In this document: positions 29,562 to 38,749 of the stretch, piece after piece
Layout of the letters: each line of letters begins with the position of its first letter
How positions within the stretch are numbered: the first letter of the stretch is position 1
DNA from: Akkermansiaceae bacterium
GTDB lineage: Bacteria; Verrucomicrobiota; Verrucomicrobiia; Verrucomicrobiales; Akkermansiaceae
Direction of reading: 5' to 3'
NCBI GenBank assembly: GCA_028822935.1
Contig: JAPKCM010000004.1
Location: 1-64,000 of the forward strand
DNA: 64,000 bases
Notes under the pieces: model-generated
The model's database searches: none
The model's input: only the letters and a program-made list of their open reading frames with translations
Told to the model about the DNA's origin: nothing
Made by a program: the position numbers and the translations under genes

Positions 29562-31814
29562 ATGCCACGAGTTCTCCAATTCCTCCTCCTGCTTCTGCCA
29601 TCGCTCGCCCTCTCCGCGCCCGATGGCTCCGCAATTTACACCAAGCACTGCGCCTCCTGCCACGGAGACCAAGGCCAGGGAGTCGATGACGAATATGACG
29701 AAGCCCTCATCGGCAAGCGATCCCTCGAATCGCTCACCAAATACATCCACAAATCGATGCCCGAGGACGAAGAAGACCTCGTCATCAACGAAGACGCCCA
29801 AGCCGTCGCAGCCTATATCCACGCCGCCTTTTACTCCCCCGAAGCACAAGCCAAGCTCCACCCCGTTCGCCAAGATCTCCTCCGCCTCAGCCAACAACAA
29901 CATCGTCGCTCCATCACTGACATCGTCCAGTCCTTCCGCAATCGTCCCTACCAAGGCGACAAGCAAGGCCTCCAAGGAAACTATTTTAACAAGGAAAAGA
30001 TGAACAACCGAAAAGGAAAGCTCATCGAACGTCTCGACCCCGTCCCAGCCTTCGAAATCAACAGCAAGCACGGAGTCGATGGCATCAATCCAAAAGCCCA
30101 CTCCATTTACTGGACCGGATCCCTCCTCCCGCCCGAAACCGGAACCTATTCCTTCCGCATGATCTCTCCCAATGGGATGCGCATGTATCTCAACGAATCC
30201 GACCACAAAAAAGTCCCCTTCATTGACGGTTGGGTTTCCTCAGGAAATGAAATGCGCACTATCGAATCCTCCCTCTTCCTCCTCGGCGGTCACGGCATCT
30301 CGGTCTTCATCGAGTTCCTCTGCTTCAAAGAAGAAAAATCATCCCTCCGCATCGAGTGGAAACCACCCCACGGCGCTTGGGAACCCCTTCCGCCTCATGT
30401 TCTTTACCCCGATGGCGCTTCGGAAGCCGCCCTCATAACAACTCCTTTCCCAGCCGATGATGCCTCAATGGGCTACGAACGTGGCTCCTCCATTTCCAAA
30501 GCCTGGAGTGAAGCCGTCGCCAATGCCGCCATCGAGGCCACCATGCTCATCTTCGATGACATCGACGAACTCGCCCGCACTAAATCCGACCAGCCTGACC
30601 GTGCCAAAAAGTTCAAACAATTCTGCGCCGACTTCGCCAGCCGCGCCTTCTCCCGCCCCCTCACCCCGGAACAGCGCAAGACCCACGTCGATGCCATTTT
30701 CGCCCAGCCCGGAAGCGACTACGAGACCGCCACCAAGCGCTCTCTCATGCTCATTCTGACCTCGCCCTCCTTCCTCTATCCTTCTTTCAAACGGAACGAA
30801 AAAGGCGATTACGATCAACACTCCACCGCCGCCCATCTCGCCCGCACCCTCTGGGATTCCGTCCCCGACAAACGTCTCCAAGAGCTCGTCCAAACAGGAC
30901 AGCTCGTCACTCCAAAGCAAATCCAGGACGAATGTTGGCGCATGCTCGGCGACCCCCGTGCGCGAACCAAGCTCAATGCTTTTTTCTACCACTGGCTCTC
31001 CCTTTCCGAAAAAGAACACCTCAACAAAGACCCTAAAACCTTCCCCGGATTCGATGAACACATCATCGCCGACCTAAGAACCTCGCTGAACCTTTTTATC
31101 GATGATGTCGTCTGGTCCGAGGCCTCCGACTACCGCCGCCTGTTCACCTCCGAAAACGTCTACCTCAACCCCCGCCTCGCTAAATTCTACGGAGCCACCG
31201 CGCCCAAGGACGGCACCTTCCAATTTCTCCCAACCCCCGACCGACAACGGGCCGGCCTCTTCACCCACCCCTACATCCTCACCGCCTTTTCCTACCACAA
31301 GCAAACCTCCCCCATCCACCGCGGCGTCTACCTCAGCCGAAATATTCTCGGTCGTTTCCTCAAACCCCCACCCAATGCCATCGAGTTCAAGGACGCCGAC
31401 TTTGATCCCACTCTCACCATGCGGGAAAAGGTCACCGATCTCACTAAGGACCAAGCCTGCATGGCCTGCCACTCCATCATCAACCCCATCGGATTTTCCC
31501 TCGAATACTACGACGCCGTCGGCCGCTTCCGTACCTCCGATAACAACAAACCCATCAATTCCGAAAGCGACTACGAAACTCCCGATTTAAAAAAGATCCG
31601 CATCAAGGGCCCTCGCGATCTCGCTCGCCTCGCCGTCGAATCTCCCCACGCCCACCGCGCCTTTATCAAGCACCTCTTCCATCACCTCATCCAGCAACCC
31701 GTCAATAGCTACGGGTTCGCAAAAATGGACGAACTCCACAAGACCTTACAGGACTCCAACTTCCACATCCGAAACCTCATCGCCACGATCGCCGCTTCGA
31801 CCGTTCCCCAATAA
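29562..31814 (+). CDS. DUF1592/DUF1588/DUF1585-type cytochrome protein with PA14-like domain
   Basis: CASCHG and ACMACH haem motifs; GLQGNYFN...TGSLLPPETGTYSFRMISPNGMRMYLN; YDAVGRFR. Confidence 0.85.
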   Translation: MPRVLQFLLLLLPSLALSAPDGSAIYTKHCASCHGDQGQGVDDEYDEALIGKRSLESLTKYIHKSMPEDEEDLVINEDAQAVAAYIHAAFYSPEAQAKLHPVRQDLLRLSQQQHRRSITDIVQSFRNRPYQGDKQGLQGNYFNKEKMNNRKGKLIERLDPVPAFEINSKHGVDGINPKAHSIYWTGSLLPPETGTYSFRMISPNGMRMYLNESDHKKVPFIDGWVSSGNEMRTIESSLFLLGGHGISVFIEFLCFKEEKSSLRIEWKPPHGAWEPLPPHVLYPDGASEAALITTPFPADDASMGYERGSSISKAWSEAVANAAIEATMLIFDDIDELARTKSDQPDRAKKFKQFCADFASRAFSRPLTPEQRKTHVDAIFAQPGSDYETATKRSLMLILTSPSFLYPSFKRNEKGDYDQHSTAAHLARTLWDSVPDKRLQELVQTGQLVTPKQIQDECWRMLGDPRARTKLNAFFYHWLSLSEKEHLNKDPKTFPGFDEHIIADLRTSLNLFIDDVVWSEASDYRRLFTSENVYLNPRLAKFYGATAPKDGTFQFLPTPDRQRAGLFTHPYILTAFSYHKQTSPIHRGVYLSRNILGRFLKPPPNAIEFKDADFDPTLTMREKVTDLTKDQACMACHSIINPIGFSLEYYDAVGRFRTSDNNKPINSESDYETPDLKKIRIKGPRDLARLAVESPHAHRAFIKHLFHHLIQQPVNSYGFAKMDELHKTLQDSNFHIRNLIATIAASTVPQ

Positions 31815-31854
31815 GAATTCGGCTCTAGCATCCTCCTCAAATCACCCTCACCCT

Positions 31855-32814
31855 ATGAAAATGGGTAACTCTCATGAAGTTGGCTTGGTCCTCGACGATC
31901 TCTACCTCAAGCACGTCACCGGCCAGCATCCCGAGCACTTTTCCCGCTACCATGCGATCACCGCGATGTTCGAAGAAAGCGGCCTCGCAACAAAAATGAA
32001 ACCGCTCCAATCGCATCGGGCCGCTGGAGAGGATCTTCGAGCAGTCCACAATCCCTCCTACGTCGCGCTCGCCGAAAAAGAAATTCTCTCCGGCGTCTCC
32101 CAACTCTCCACCGGAGATACCGATGTCTGCCCGGACAGCTGGGAAGTTGCCACCCATGCAGCTGGGTCCGTCTGCGCCGCAGTCGATGCCGTTTTCTCAT
32201 CGGAGCCCGATCCCATCAAGCGCGCCTTCTGCGCCGTCCGTCCTCCCGGTCACCATGCCACCCCGAATCGCGGTATGGGATTTTGCGTCTTTAATAACGT
32301 TGCCGTGGCAGCCCGCTACGCGCAGCGAAAATACGGCGTCGGAAAAGTCGCTATCCTCGACTGGGACGTCCACCACGGAAACGGCACCCAGGACATCTTC
32401 TACGAAGACGAAACCGTCCTCTTCTGCAGCACCCATCAATCTCCGTGGTATCCCGGCACCGGTTTCAACGATGAAAAAGGAAGCGGAAAAGGCCGCGGCC
32501 TCACCCTCAATGCAGCCCTCCCTTCCGGCTCCGCCATGAACGAAATCGGCGGCGTGATCGACGACCAATTCCTCTTCGCCATGAGAAAATTCAAACCCGA
32601 ACTTGTCATGATCTCCGCCGGCTTCGACTCCCGTCTCGGCGATCCTCTCGGCCAGTTTCGCCTCCTCGACGAAGACTACCAAACCCTCACCAACTGGATG
32701 CGCCAGATCGCCGACGAATTCTCCAATGGCCGCCTCGTCTCAGCCCTGGAAGGCGGCTACTCCCTCGAAGGCTTGGCCGCCGGCGTCAAAGCCCACGTGG
32801 GAGCTCTCCTCTAG
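31855..32814 (+). CDS. Histone deacetylase / acetoin utilization-like amidohydrolase
   Basis: AVRPPGHHATPNRGMGFCVFNNVAVAA, DWDVHHGNGTQDIFY, ISAGFDSRLGDPLG. Confidence 0.93.
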   Translation: MKMGNSHEVGLVLDDLYLKHVTGQHPEHFSRYHAITAMFEESGLATKMKPLQSHRAAGEDLRAVHNPSYVALAEKEILSGVSQLSTGDTDVCPDSWEVATHAAGSVCAAVDAVFSSEPDPIKRAFCAVRPPGHHATPNRGMGFCVFNNVAVAARYAQRKYGVGKVAILDWDVHHGNGTQDIFYEDETVLFCSTHQSPWYPGTGFNDEKGSGKGRGLTLNAALPSGSAMNEIGGVIDDQFLFAMRKFKPELVMISAGFDSRLGDPLGQFRLLDEDYQTLTNWMRQIADEFSNGRLVSALEGGYSLEGLAAGVKAHVGALL

Positions 32815-32823
32815 GTCCCGAAG

Positions 32824-32873
32824 CACCTGTCGCGCCGTATCCTCGGCAAAAGAGGCTTCGAAGACGGAAGTCT
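32824..32873 (+). repeat. REP-like palindromic repeat, copy 1
   Basis: cacctgtcgcgccgtatcctcggcaaaagaggcttcgaagacggaagtctg. Confidence 0.45.
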
Positions 32874-32924
32874 GCTCAAACCTCACCGTTCATGTTCAAA
32901 CCTCACCCCCTCAACCACTTTCTC

Positions 32925-32960
32925 AAAAATCTGGCTTAATCTCCGAAATCTGCGGATAAA
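32925..32960 (+). repeat. Short intergenic repeat family (CGAAATCTGCGGATAAA), copy 2
   Basis: caaaaatctggcttaatctccgaaatctgcggataaa just upstream of the CDS at 32990. Confidence 0.6.
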
Positions 32961-32989
32961 ACCCTCTCCCCTTCCCCGTATACTCTCCC

Positions 32990-34297
32990 ATGACCTCACG
33001 CCGCCAATTCATCCGCGATCTCGGCATCTCCACGGCCGCGCTTCCCTTCGTCTCCGGCCTTCCCGCCTTTGCCGACCGCGCCACCGTCGGCCGTAAGCAG
33101 CGGATCATCGTCATGTTCTCGCCAAACGGCACTGTCCCGGCAAAGTTCTGGCCCAGCGACCCCAACGATCTCAAGACCTCCCCCATTCTTTCCTGTCTCG
33201 CTCCCTTTCAAAAGCAGTCCATGGTCCTCAAGGGAATCGCCAACCGCGTCGGCGGCGATGGCGACCGACACATGCGCGGCATGTCCTGCCTTCTCACCGG
33301 AGCACGACTCCACCCCGGCAATATTCAAGGAGGATCCGACTCACCAGCCGGCTGGGCCTCCGCCATTTCCATCGATCAGGAAATCAAAAACTTCCTCCAG
33401 AAAAATAAAGCCACGCGCACGCGCTTCGGCTCTCTCGAAATAGGCATCGCCGTACCCGACCGCGCCGATCCATGGACCCGCATGTCCTACGCCGGATCAA
33501 ACCAGCCCGTCGCCCCGATGGACGATCCCTACCAGATGCTCAACAAGCTCTACGGCCAGTCAAAGGATCGCGAAACCTACACCTCAATCCTCGACTCCCT
33601 TGGAAGCGATCTCAAAAAAGCGTCCAAATCCCTTGCCGCCGAAGACCAAGCCCTCTTGCAACAGCACATCGAACTCGTCCGCCAACTCGAGCTGGAAATG
33701 CAGGCTTCCGCGAAGCAAGGCAAACTCGTCCATCCCGAGCCCGAACTCGACCCAAATATCGAACTCGTCAATGATAACACTCCCCAAATCGCACGCATGC
33801 AGATGGATCTTCTCATCAACGCCATGGCCAATGACATGGCCCGCGTCGGCACCCTGCAGTTCATGCGTTCCGTCGGACAAGCTCGCATGAATTGGCTCGG
33901 CATCAATGACGGCCACCATTCCCTCAGTCACGAACCCGATAATAATCAAGAGGCGCAAAACAAGCTCGAAAAGATCAATATCTGGTTCGCTCAGCAGCTC
34001 GCCTACCTCGCCGGAAAACTCCGCGACACTCCGGAACCCGGAGGCGATGGCAACATGCTCGACCACACCACAATCGTCTGGGTCAACGAACTCGGAAAAG
34101 GAAACACCCACACTCTCGACGACATCCCCACCGTCATCATCGGGGGAGGCAGCGGCCTCGCTACTGGCCGGATGCACAACTTCGTCAAAGTCGCCCACAA
34201 CCGGCTCCTCATGTCCCTCGCCCACTCCATGGGCCACGACATCCCCCACTTCGGCGAAGAAAAACTCTGCCAAGGCGGAGCCCTCCAGTTCTCCTAA
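32990..34297 (+). CDS. DUF1552 family protein
   Basis: RRQFIRDLGISTAALPF Tat-like start; FSPNGTVPAKFWP; NDGHHSLSHEP. Confidence 0.85.
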   Translation: MTSRRQFIRDLGISTAALPFVSGLPAFADRATVGRKQRIIVMFSPNGTVPAKFWPSDPNDLKTSPILSCLAPFQKQSMVLKGIANRVGGDGDRHMRGMSCLLTGARLHPGNIQGGSDSPAGWASAISIDQEIKNFLQKNKATRTRFGSLEIGIAVPDRADPWTRMSYAGSNQPVAPMDDPYQMLNKLYGQSKDRETYTSILDSLGSDLKKASKSLAAEDQALLQQHIELVRQLELEMQASAKQGKLVHPEPELDPNIELVNDNTPQIARMQMDLLINAMANDMARVGTLQFMRSVGQARMNWLGINDGHHSLSHEPDNNQEAQNKLEKINIWFAQQLAYLAGKLRDTPEPGGDGNMLDHTTIVWVNELGKGNTHTLDDIPTVIIGGGSGLATGRMHNFVKVAHNRLLMSLAHSMGHDIPHFGEEKLCQGGALQFS

Positions 34298-34344
34298 AGG
34301 AACAAACCCAAAGGCCGCCACTCCTCAACCCAGGCAAAGCGAGG

Positions 34345-34394
34345 ACACCTGCCGCGCCGTTGGCATTGCAAAGGACGAAGCCTGCAACCTTTAG
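34345..34394 (+). repeat. REP-like repeat, copy 2, adjacent to RAYT remnant
   Basis: acacctgccgcgccgttggcattgcaaaggacgaagcctgcaacctttag. Confidence 0.4.
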
Positions 34395-34589
34395 ATTGCC
34401 AAAGTTGTCTGCTACCGCGTGAGATACTTTCGCGACGGAGTCGTCTTGGAAAGTCGCAGCTTTGTCGGCGGAGTCTTCAATCTAAGCCGTGAAAAATTTG
34501 GGTCCAAACGCGAAACCGGAGCCCAGAAGCCACGCGGAGCCCTGACTGACCTCGCCGGAGAGAACTGGTCCCTTCGGGACTGGCCGTAA
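34395..34589 (+). pseudogene. REP-associated (Y1/IS200-like) transposase C-terminal remnant
   Basis: IAKVVCYRVRYFRDGVVLESRSFVGGVFNLSREKFGSKRETGAQKPRGALTDLAGENWSLRDWP* resembles RYFTDGxVxGSxxFVxxxFxxxRxxFGxKRxxGA...LRxLR tails of RAYT-like proteins. Confidence 0.65.
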
Positions 34590-34636
34590 TAAGCGAAAAC
34601 ACCTGAACTGCGATGCTCCCCTCATTCCTCGGTGGG

Positions 34637-35010
34637 CTAGCTCTTCGCCGTGGTAGCTTTCCAGATGAGGAAAAAGCTGAGGACTAGGAGGATGAGGAGC
34701 CCTAACGTGTTGAGGCTATTGCTCTGGCCACCTTTTTTCTCGAACTCGAGTTCCAGTTGCAGTGGCTTTTCTCCGCTGACTTGGATCTCGCGTTCGAAGA
34801 CGATGCTTCTTCCGGATGAAGAAATGACGGGATCGAGAAGTTGAGGAACCGGCTCGGTCACTCGCTGATGCTTGATCCACTTCGTAGCAATCGTGTTGAG
34901 CATGCGATTGACCTGGATGTTGTTCCCCAAGGTCACATTGGCAAAGTCATTCTTGTCGTAGTTCAGGTTCCCGGAAAAGACGGGATTGGGATTGGCATTG
35001 GCAGCGCCCG
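34637..35010 (-). pseudogene. C-terminal fragment of a membrane protein
   Basis: AGAANANPNPVFSGNLNYDKNDFANVTLGNNIQVNRMLNTIATKW...LNTLGLLILLVLSFFLIWKATTAKS*; no start, joined to an ATPase fragment. Confidence 0.55.
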
Positions 35011-35226
35011 CGTGCCCGTCTTATCGAGAGCGATCGTATCAATCTGCGCCAATTCCTCAATCGCACTTCCTCCCCGAAACAACACTCCATGCTTCGCACC
35101 CCACGCTATTCCCGCCAGGATCGCCGACGGAATCGACAACACCAGCGCACACGGACTCGCGACCGCCAAAAAGGCCATCACCCGATAAAAGGCATCGCAA
35201 GCGATCACTTCGACGCCATAGCTCAC
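35005..35226 (-). pseudogene. Heavy-metal P-type ATPase internal fragment
   Basis: MAFLAVASPCALVLSIPSAILAGIAWGAKHGVLFRGGSAIEELAQIDTIALDKTGT: SPCAL and DKTGT motifs, no N- or C-terminal parts. Confidence 0.85.
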
Positions 35227-35251
35227 AGAGGAAAGGAAGAAACCAAGTCTC

Positions 35252-35315
35252 TCAAATTTTAGCGTTCAAGCTCAAATCTTAAATTCAAGGCCTTCAATGT
35301 TCAACGTTCAAAACT
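35252..35315 (+). repeat. TTCAACGTTCAA-type intergenic repeat, copy 1
   Basis: caaattttagcgttcaagctcaaatcttaaattcaaggccttcaatgttcaacgttcaaaac. Confidence 0.55.
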
Positions 35316-35317
35316 TC

Positions 35318-36025
35318 CTATCCGCGCGCCTTTTCCAATCTCGCAAGCACTTCCTCATAGCCTTCCATCACACCGCCGAGATCTTCACGGAATCGATCCT
35401 TGTCCATCTTCTTTCCGGTCGTGGCATCCCAAAGACGACAGGTATCCGGGCTCACCTCATCGGCGAGCACGATCTTACCATTACAATCTTTTCCAAACTC
35501 AATCTTAAAGTCCACCAGCTTGAGCCCGCACTGCAGGAAAAAGTCGGACATGACGTCGTTGATCACGAGCGCTTGCTTTTTCAAAAAGGCGCAGTCCTCG
35601 GGCGAAGCGATATTCATCTCACGGGCGTAATCGTCATTAATGAGAGGATCTCCGAGTTCGTCAGACTTGTAGGAAAATTCCACGATGGGGATCTTAAACT
35701 TCGTCCCCTCTTCCATGGCCGTCCGCTTGCAAAAGCTCCCCGCCGCGATATTCCGCACGATGACCTCCACCATCAGGATATCCACCTTCTTCACCAACAG
35801 ATTGACCTCATCGACATCAGACACGAGATGGGTTGGCACCCCTTTTTCCTCCATCATCTGGTACATCAGGAGCGTGATCGCCTTGTTCAGCCTACCCTTA
35901 TTTTCAAACTGGGCCTTCTTCTGCGCATTGAAGGCAGTGGCGTCATCTTTATACTCCATGCGGAGCACTTCGGGGTCGTCGGTCGTAAAGAGTTTCTTGG
36001 CTTTGCCCTCGTAAATTGGCTCCAT
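35318..36025 (-). CDS. purC: Phosphoribosylaminoimidazole-succinocarboxamide synthase
   Basis: YEGKAKKLFTTDDPEVLRMEYKDDATAFNAQKKAQFENKG; VLADEVSPDTCRLWD. Confidence 0.96.
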   Translation of the reverse strand: MEPIYEGKAKKLFTTDDPEVLRMEYKDDATAFNAQKKAQFENKGRLNKAITLLMYQMMEEKGVPTHLVSDVDEVNLLVKKVDILMVEVIVRNIAAGSFCKRTAMEEGTKFKIPIVEFSYKSDELGDPLINDDYAREMNIASPEDCAFLKKQALVINDVMSDFFLQCGLKLVDFKIEFGKDCNGKIVLADEVSPDTCRLWDATTGKKMDKDRFREDLGGVMEGYEEVLARLEKARG

Positions 36026-36185
36026 GCGGGAAAGTTAGTTTCCCACCTCGCTCTTGCCAATCATAGATTCACGGAGAAGCAGCGAACACGAGCGGAATCA
36101 CTAAGAAACCTAAAATACTGGCCACTTTTCCCCTTGGCATTAGTCTCTTCTCGCAGAGAATCGGCACACACCTCCTTCCTGCTCC

Positions 36186-37208
36186 ATGAACATTCTTTTC
36201 AAAAAATTCCTTTGGTGGGTCGCGCCTCTCACGATCTTTCTCTCCACCGCTGGCCAGGCAGCCGATTATGCCTGGAAAAAAGTGGAGCGCAATGGCGTCG
36301 AATACGTAGACCTCTCTCAAGTCAAAGGCTTCTACAAGTTCCCGACCCTCTCTCGCTCTGGTTCTAGGATCGAGATGAAGAACAAGGACATCACCGTTCG
36401 CTTCGCCGCCGGTGCCCAGGAAGTTCTGATGAATAACGTCAAATTCATCTTCAGTAATCCCATCATTGCAATCAACGGAAGCTACCACGTCTCGGTCACC
36501 GATCTGCTTAAAATCATCGATCCCATCCTCCGGCCCGCGTCCATCGCCTCGGCCACCCCTTTTGACACCGTGATCATCGACCCAGGCCACGGAGGCAGCG
36601 ATTCAGGTTGTAATAATAGCCTCGGCACCGAAGCAAACTACAACCTTAAGGTCGCGCGTATGCTTAAGGACCACCTCACCAAGCTGAAGTTCAAGGTCGT
36701 CATGACCCGAAACTCCGATAAATTCCTCACCCTCCAGCAACGTGTCAATATCGCGAATAAATATTCCAACGCGATCTTCGTCAGCATCCACTTCAATGCC
36801 ATCGGCCAACGGGGACGCACCCGCGCCCGGGGCATTGAAACATTCACCCTCTCCCCTGTCGGAGTGGCCCACTATGGCCGTTCCCTCAAGGCATCGGACT
36901 TCGTCCTCAAAGCAGGAAACCGCCAAGACTCTGCCAACATTGCCTTGGCCACCGCCATTCATTGGGGCACTCGCATGCATCTCAAAAAAGCCGGCATGGA
37001 AGTGCCCGATCGCGGAGTCCGCCGCGCCCGCTTCAGTGTCCTCACTGGAGTCAAGCATCCCGCCGTCCTCCTCGAAGGCGGCTTCATGAGCCATCCCACC
37101 GAAGCCCGACTCATCCACAGCACCTCCTACCAGAAGACCCTTGCTCGCTCCATCTGCGACTCGATCGTCTTCTACCGCACTGCCACCATCCAGCGACGCA
37201 AGCGCTGA
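36186..37208 (+). CDS. N-acetylmuramoyl-L-alanine amidase (Amidase_3)
   Basis: VIIDPGHGGSDSGC, LKVVMTRNSDKFLTLQQRVNIANKY, FVSIHFNA, LLEGGFMSHPTEARLI. Confidence 0.93.
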   Translation: MNILFKKFLWWVAPLTIFLSTAGQAADYAWKKVERNGVEYVDLSQVKGFYKFPTLSRSGSRIEMKNKDITVRFAAGAQEVLMNNVKFIFSNPIIAINGSYHVSVTDLLKIIDPILRPASIASATPFDTVIIDPGHGGSDSGCNNSLGTEANYNLKVARMLKDHLTKLKFKVVMTRNSDKFLTLQQRVNIANKYSNAIFVSIHFNAIGQRGRTRARGIETFTLSPVGVAHYGRSLKASDFVLKAGNRQDSANIALATAIHWGTRMHLKKAGMEVPDRGVRRARFSVLTGVKHPAVLLEGGFMSHPTEARLIHSTSYQKTLARSICDSIVFYRTATIQRRKR

Positions 37209-37283
37209 TCGAAGAGCTCTGCCACTAAGGAAGATACTTTCTGGAAAAGGAGCCACAACCGTCCCGGCCTGCGTCTCTCACGA

Positions 37284-37475
37284 TCAATAATTCTCTCCTC
37301 TCCCTGAGAAAGCCCCCAACTCAGCGAAGGACAAATCACCAATGTCGTCTCTCATAAAAGTCGCGGCGAGCTCTTTACCCACCTTCAGACCCATCACGCT
37401 GAAATCCTCACAGTGATAGGAGTTGACCCGAGGACGGAAGAAGATGCTCTTCGTCGTCGCTGTTACTCGAGCTAA
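37284..37475 (-). pseudogene. Possible gene remnant (C-terminal fragment)
   Basis: Reverse frame LARVTATTKSIFFRPRVNSYHCEDFSVMGLKVGKELAATFMRDDIGDLSFAELGAFSGRGENY*; protein-like composition, no clear start. Confidence 0.3.
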
Positions 37476-37548
37476 TCACCTCCAAAAAACGCCTCATTCC
37501 CCTCACGAATCATTTGCCTTTTTCCCACCGCGAGACTAGCTCACTCCC

Positions 37549-38286
37549 ATGCGCCCGCCTGAGAGACGTCGTGGATTCCTTGCTCAAGAAGGCTACCTTA
37601 TCGTGCGGGAATTCTTTTCGCCTGAGGAGATCGAAAAGGTCGCCACCGTACAAGACGCCTACTACCGGGGCGAGCACGACATCCAGCCCGTTTTTTCCTG
37701 GCCTGGCCCGCGACCCTGCCGAGCACGCACGCGCAAGAATCCCTTCGCTTCCTTCTTTCTTTCGCCCCTCGCCCAGCTCCTACGGGACGGGCGACTGGCA
37801 AAGCTCGTCGCAGAAAACACCGGGATGGATGGCATCCGCTTTTGGCATGATCAACTTCTCTACGAAGAGCCCCGTGATTCCGGCAAAGCTAACTACCATT
37901 GGCATCGGGAGGAATCGCGCTGGCTCACTTGCGAAGCCTCACAAATGGCAACCGCCTGGATTCCTCTCATCGATTACACCGACGAAATGGGCCCGATCAC
38001 CATCATTCCCGATGGCCGCGCTGAATCGCACATCAAACGGATGGCGCTCAAGGCTGGCGACCTCGTCATCTTCAACTCGCACACCCTTCACGGAAACCCG
38101 CCCAACTTCGGTGACATCCCCCGTCGAGCGGTAGCAGCGCACTTCGCTTCCGCAGATCTCCGCTATCGAAAAGCGGGGAAATTTTCCCACGTCAACGAAC
38201 GCCTCGTTTCCCGGAGAAATGGAGTGCCCGATTTCCAGGACGAGCGAGTTTGCCCCACTATCTCAGTGAGGGAATCTTGTCGCTAA
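37549..38286 (+). CDS. Phytanoyl-CoA dioxygenase (PhyH) family protein
   Basis: GYLIVREFFSPEEI...YHWHREESRWL...AWIPLIDYTDEMGPITIIP...HTLHGNPPN. Confidence 0.85.
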   Translation: MRPPERRRGFLAQEGYLIVREFFSPEEIEKVATVQDAYYRGEHDIQPVFSWPGPRPCRARTRKNPFASFFLSPLAQLLRDGRLAKLVAENTGMDGIRFWHDQLLYEEPRDSGKANYHWHREESRWLTCEASQMATAWIPLIDYTDEMGPITIIPDGRAESHIKRMALKAGDLVIFNSHTLHGNPPNFGDIPRRAVAAHFASADLRYRKAGKFSHVNERLVSRRNGVPDFQDERVCPTISVRESCR

Positions 38287-38746
38287 TGAGACGAGAAACC
38301 TCCTCAAAATCCTCCGGCGTCTCAAAGGACTCCTTCGGGAGGATGAGATACTGATTCTTCTGAGGGTAGAGAAGGATGCACTTGGGAGAAAGAAAGCGAT
38401 CGCAGAGCGATTCCCACTTGAGATCGACATCATGAAACTCAGACTTCTGGTGGATCCCATCCTCACGAAACGTCCAATGCAACTTGTGCCCGGCCTGCGG
38501 AGAACTCTTAGCATTCTGTATCAGCCGATATTGCCAGAAGAACTTCCGCACAAAAAGAATCGGCCCTGTCATGAGAAAGAGGTAGCCGAACATTTCGTCC
38601 CCTTTCCACAAGAGGAAAGCACCCAGAGGAATGAGCAAAAGATACAGATACCGCATCACCACGAAAACTGGATGCCGGTAGCGCATATGCAAAGCCGAGC
38701 CGAGCTTCAGTGTCGTAATATCAAAGGAGCTGGTTGCCTTAATCAT
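38258..38746 (-). CDS. YcxB-like membrane protein
   Basis: Two TMs then FREDGIHQKSEFHDVDLKWESL...CILLYPQKNQYLILPKESF. Confidence 0.7.
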   Translation of the reverse strand: MIKATSSFDITTLKLGSALHMRYRHPVFVVMRYLYLLLIPLGAFLLWKGDEMFGYLFLMTGPILFVRKFFWQYRLIQNAKSSPQAGHKLHWTFREDGIHQKSEFHDVDLKWESLCDRFLSPKCILLYPQKNQYLILPKESFETPEDFEEVSRLISDKIPSLR

Positions 38747-38749
38747 TCC

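Noticed and set aside
29424-30206. 260-aa minus-strand ORF
   Set aside because: Antisense to the DUF1592 gene; composition of a shadow ORF.
35297-36367. 356-aa plus-strand ORF
   Set aside because: Complement of purC, which has definite motifs.
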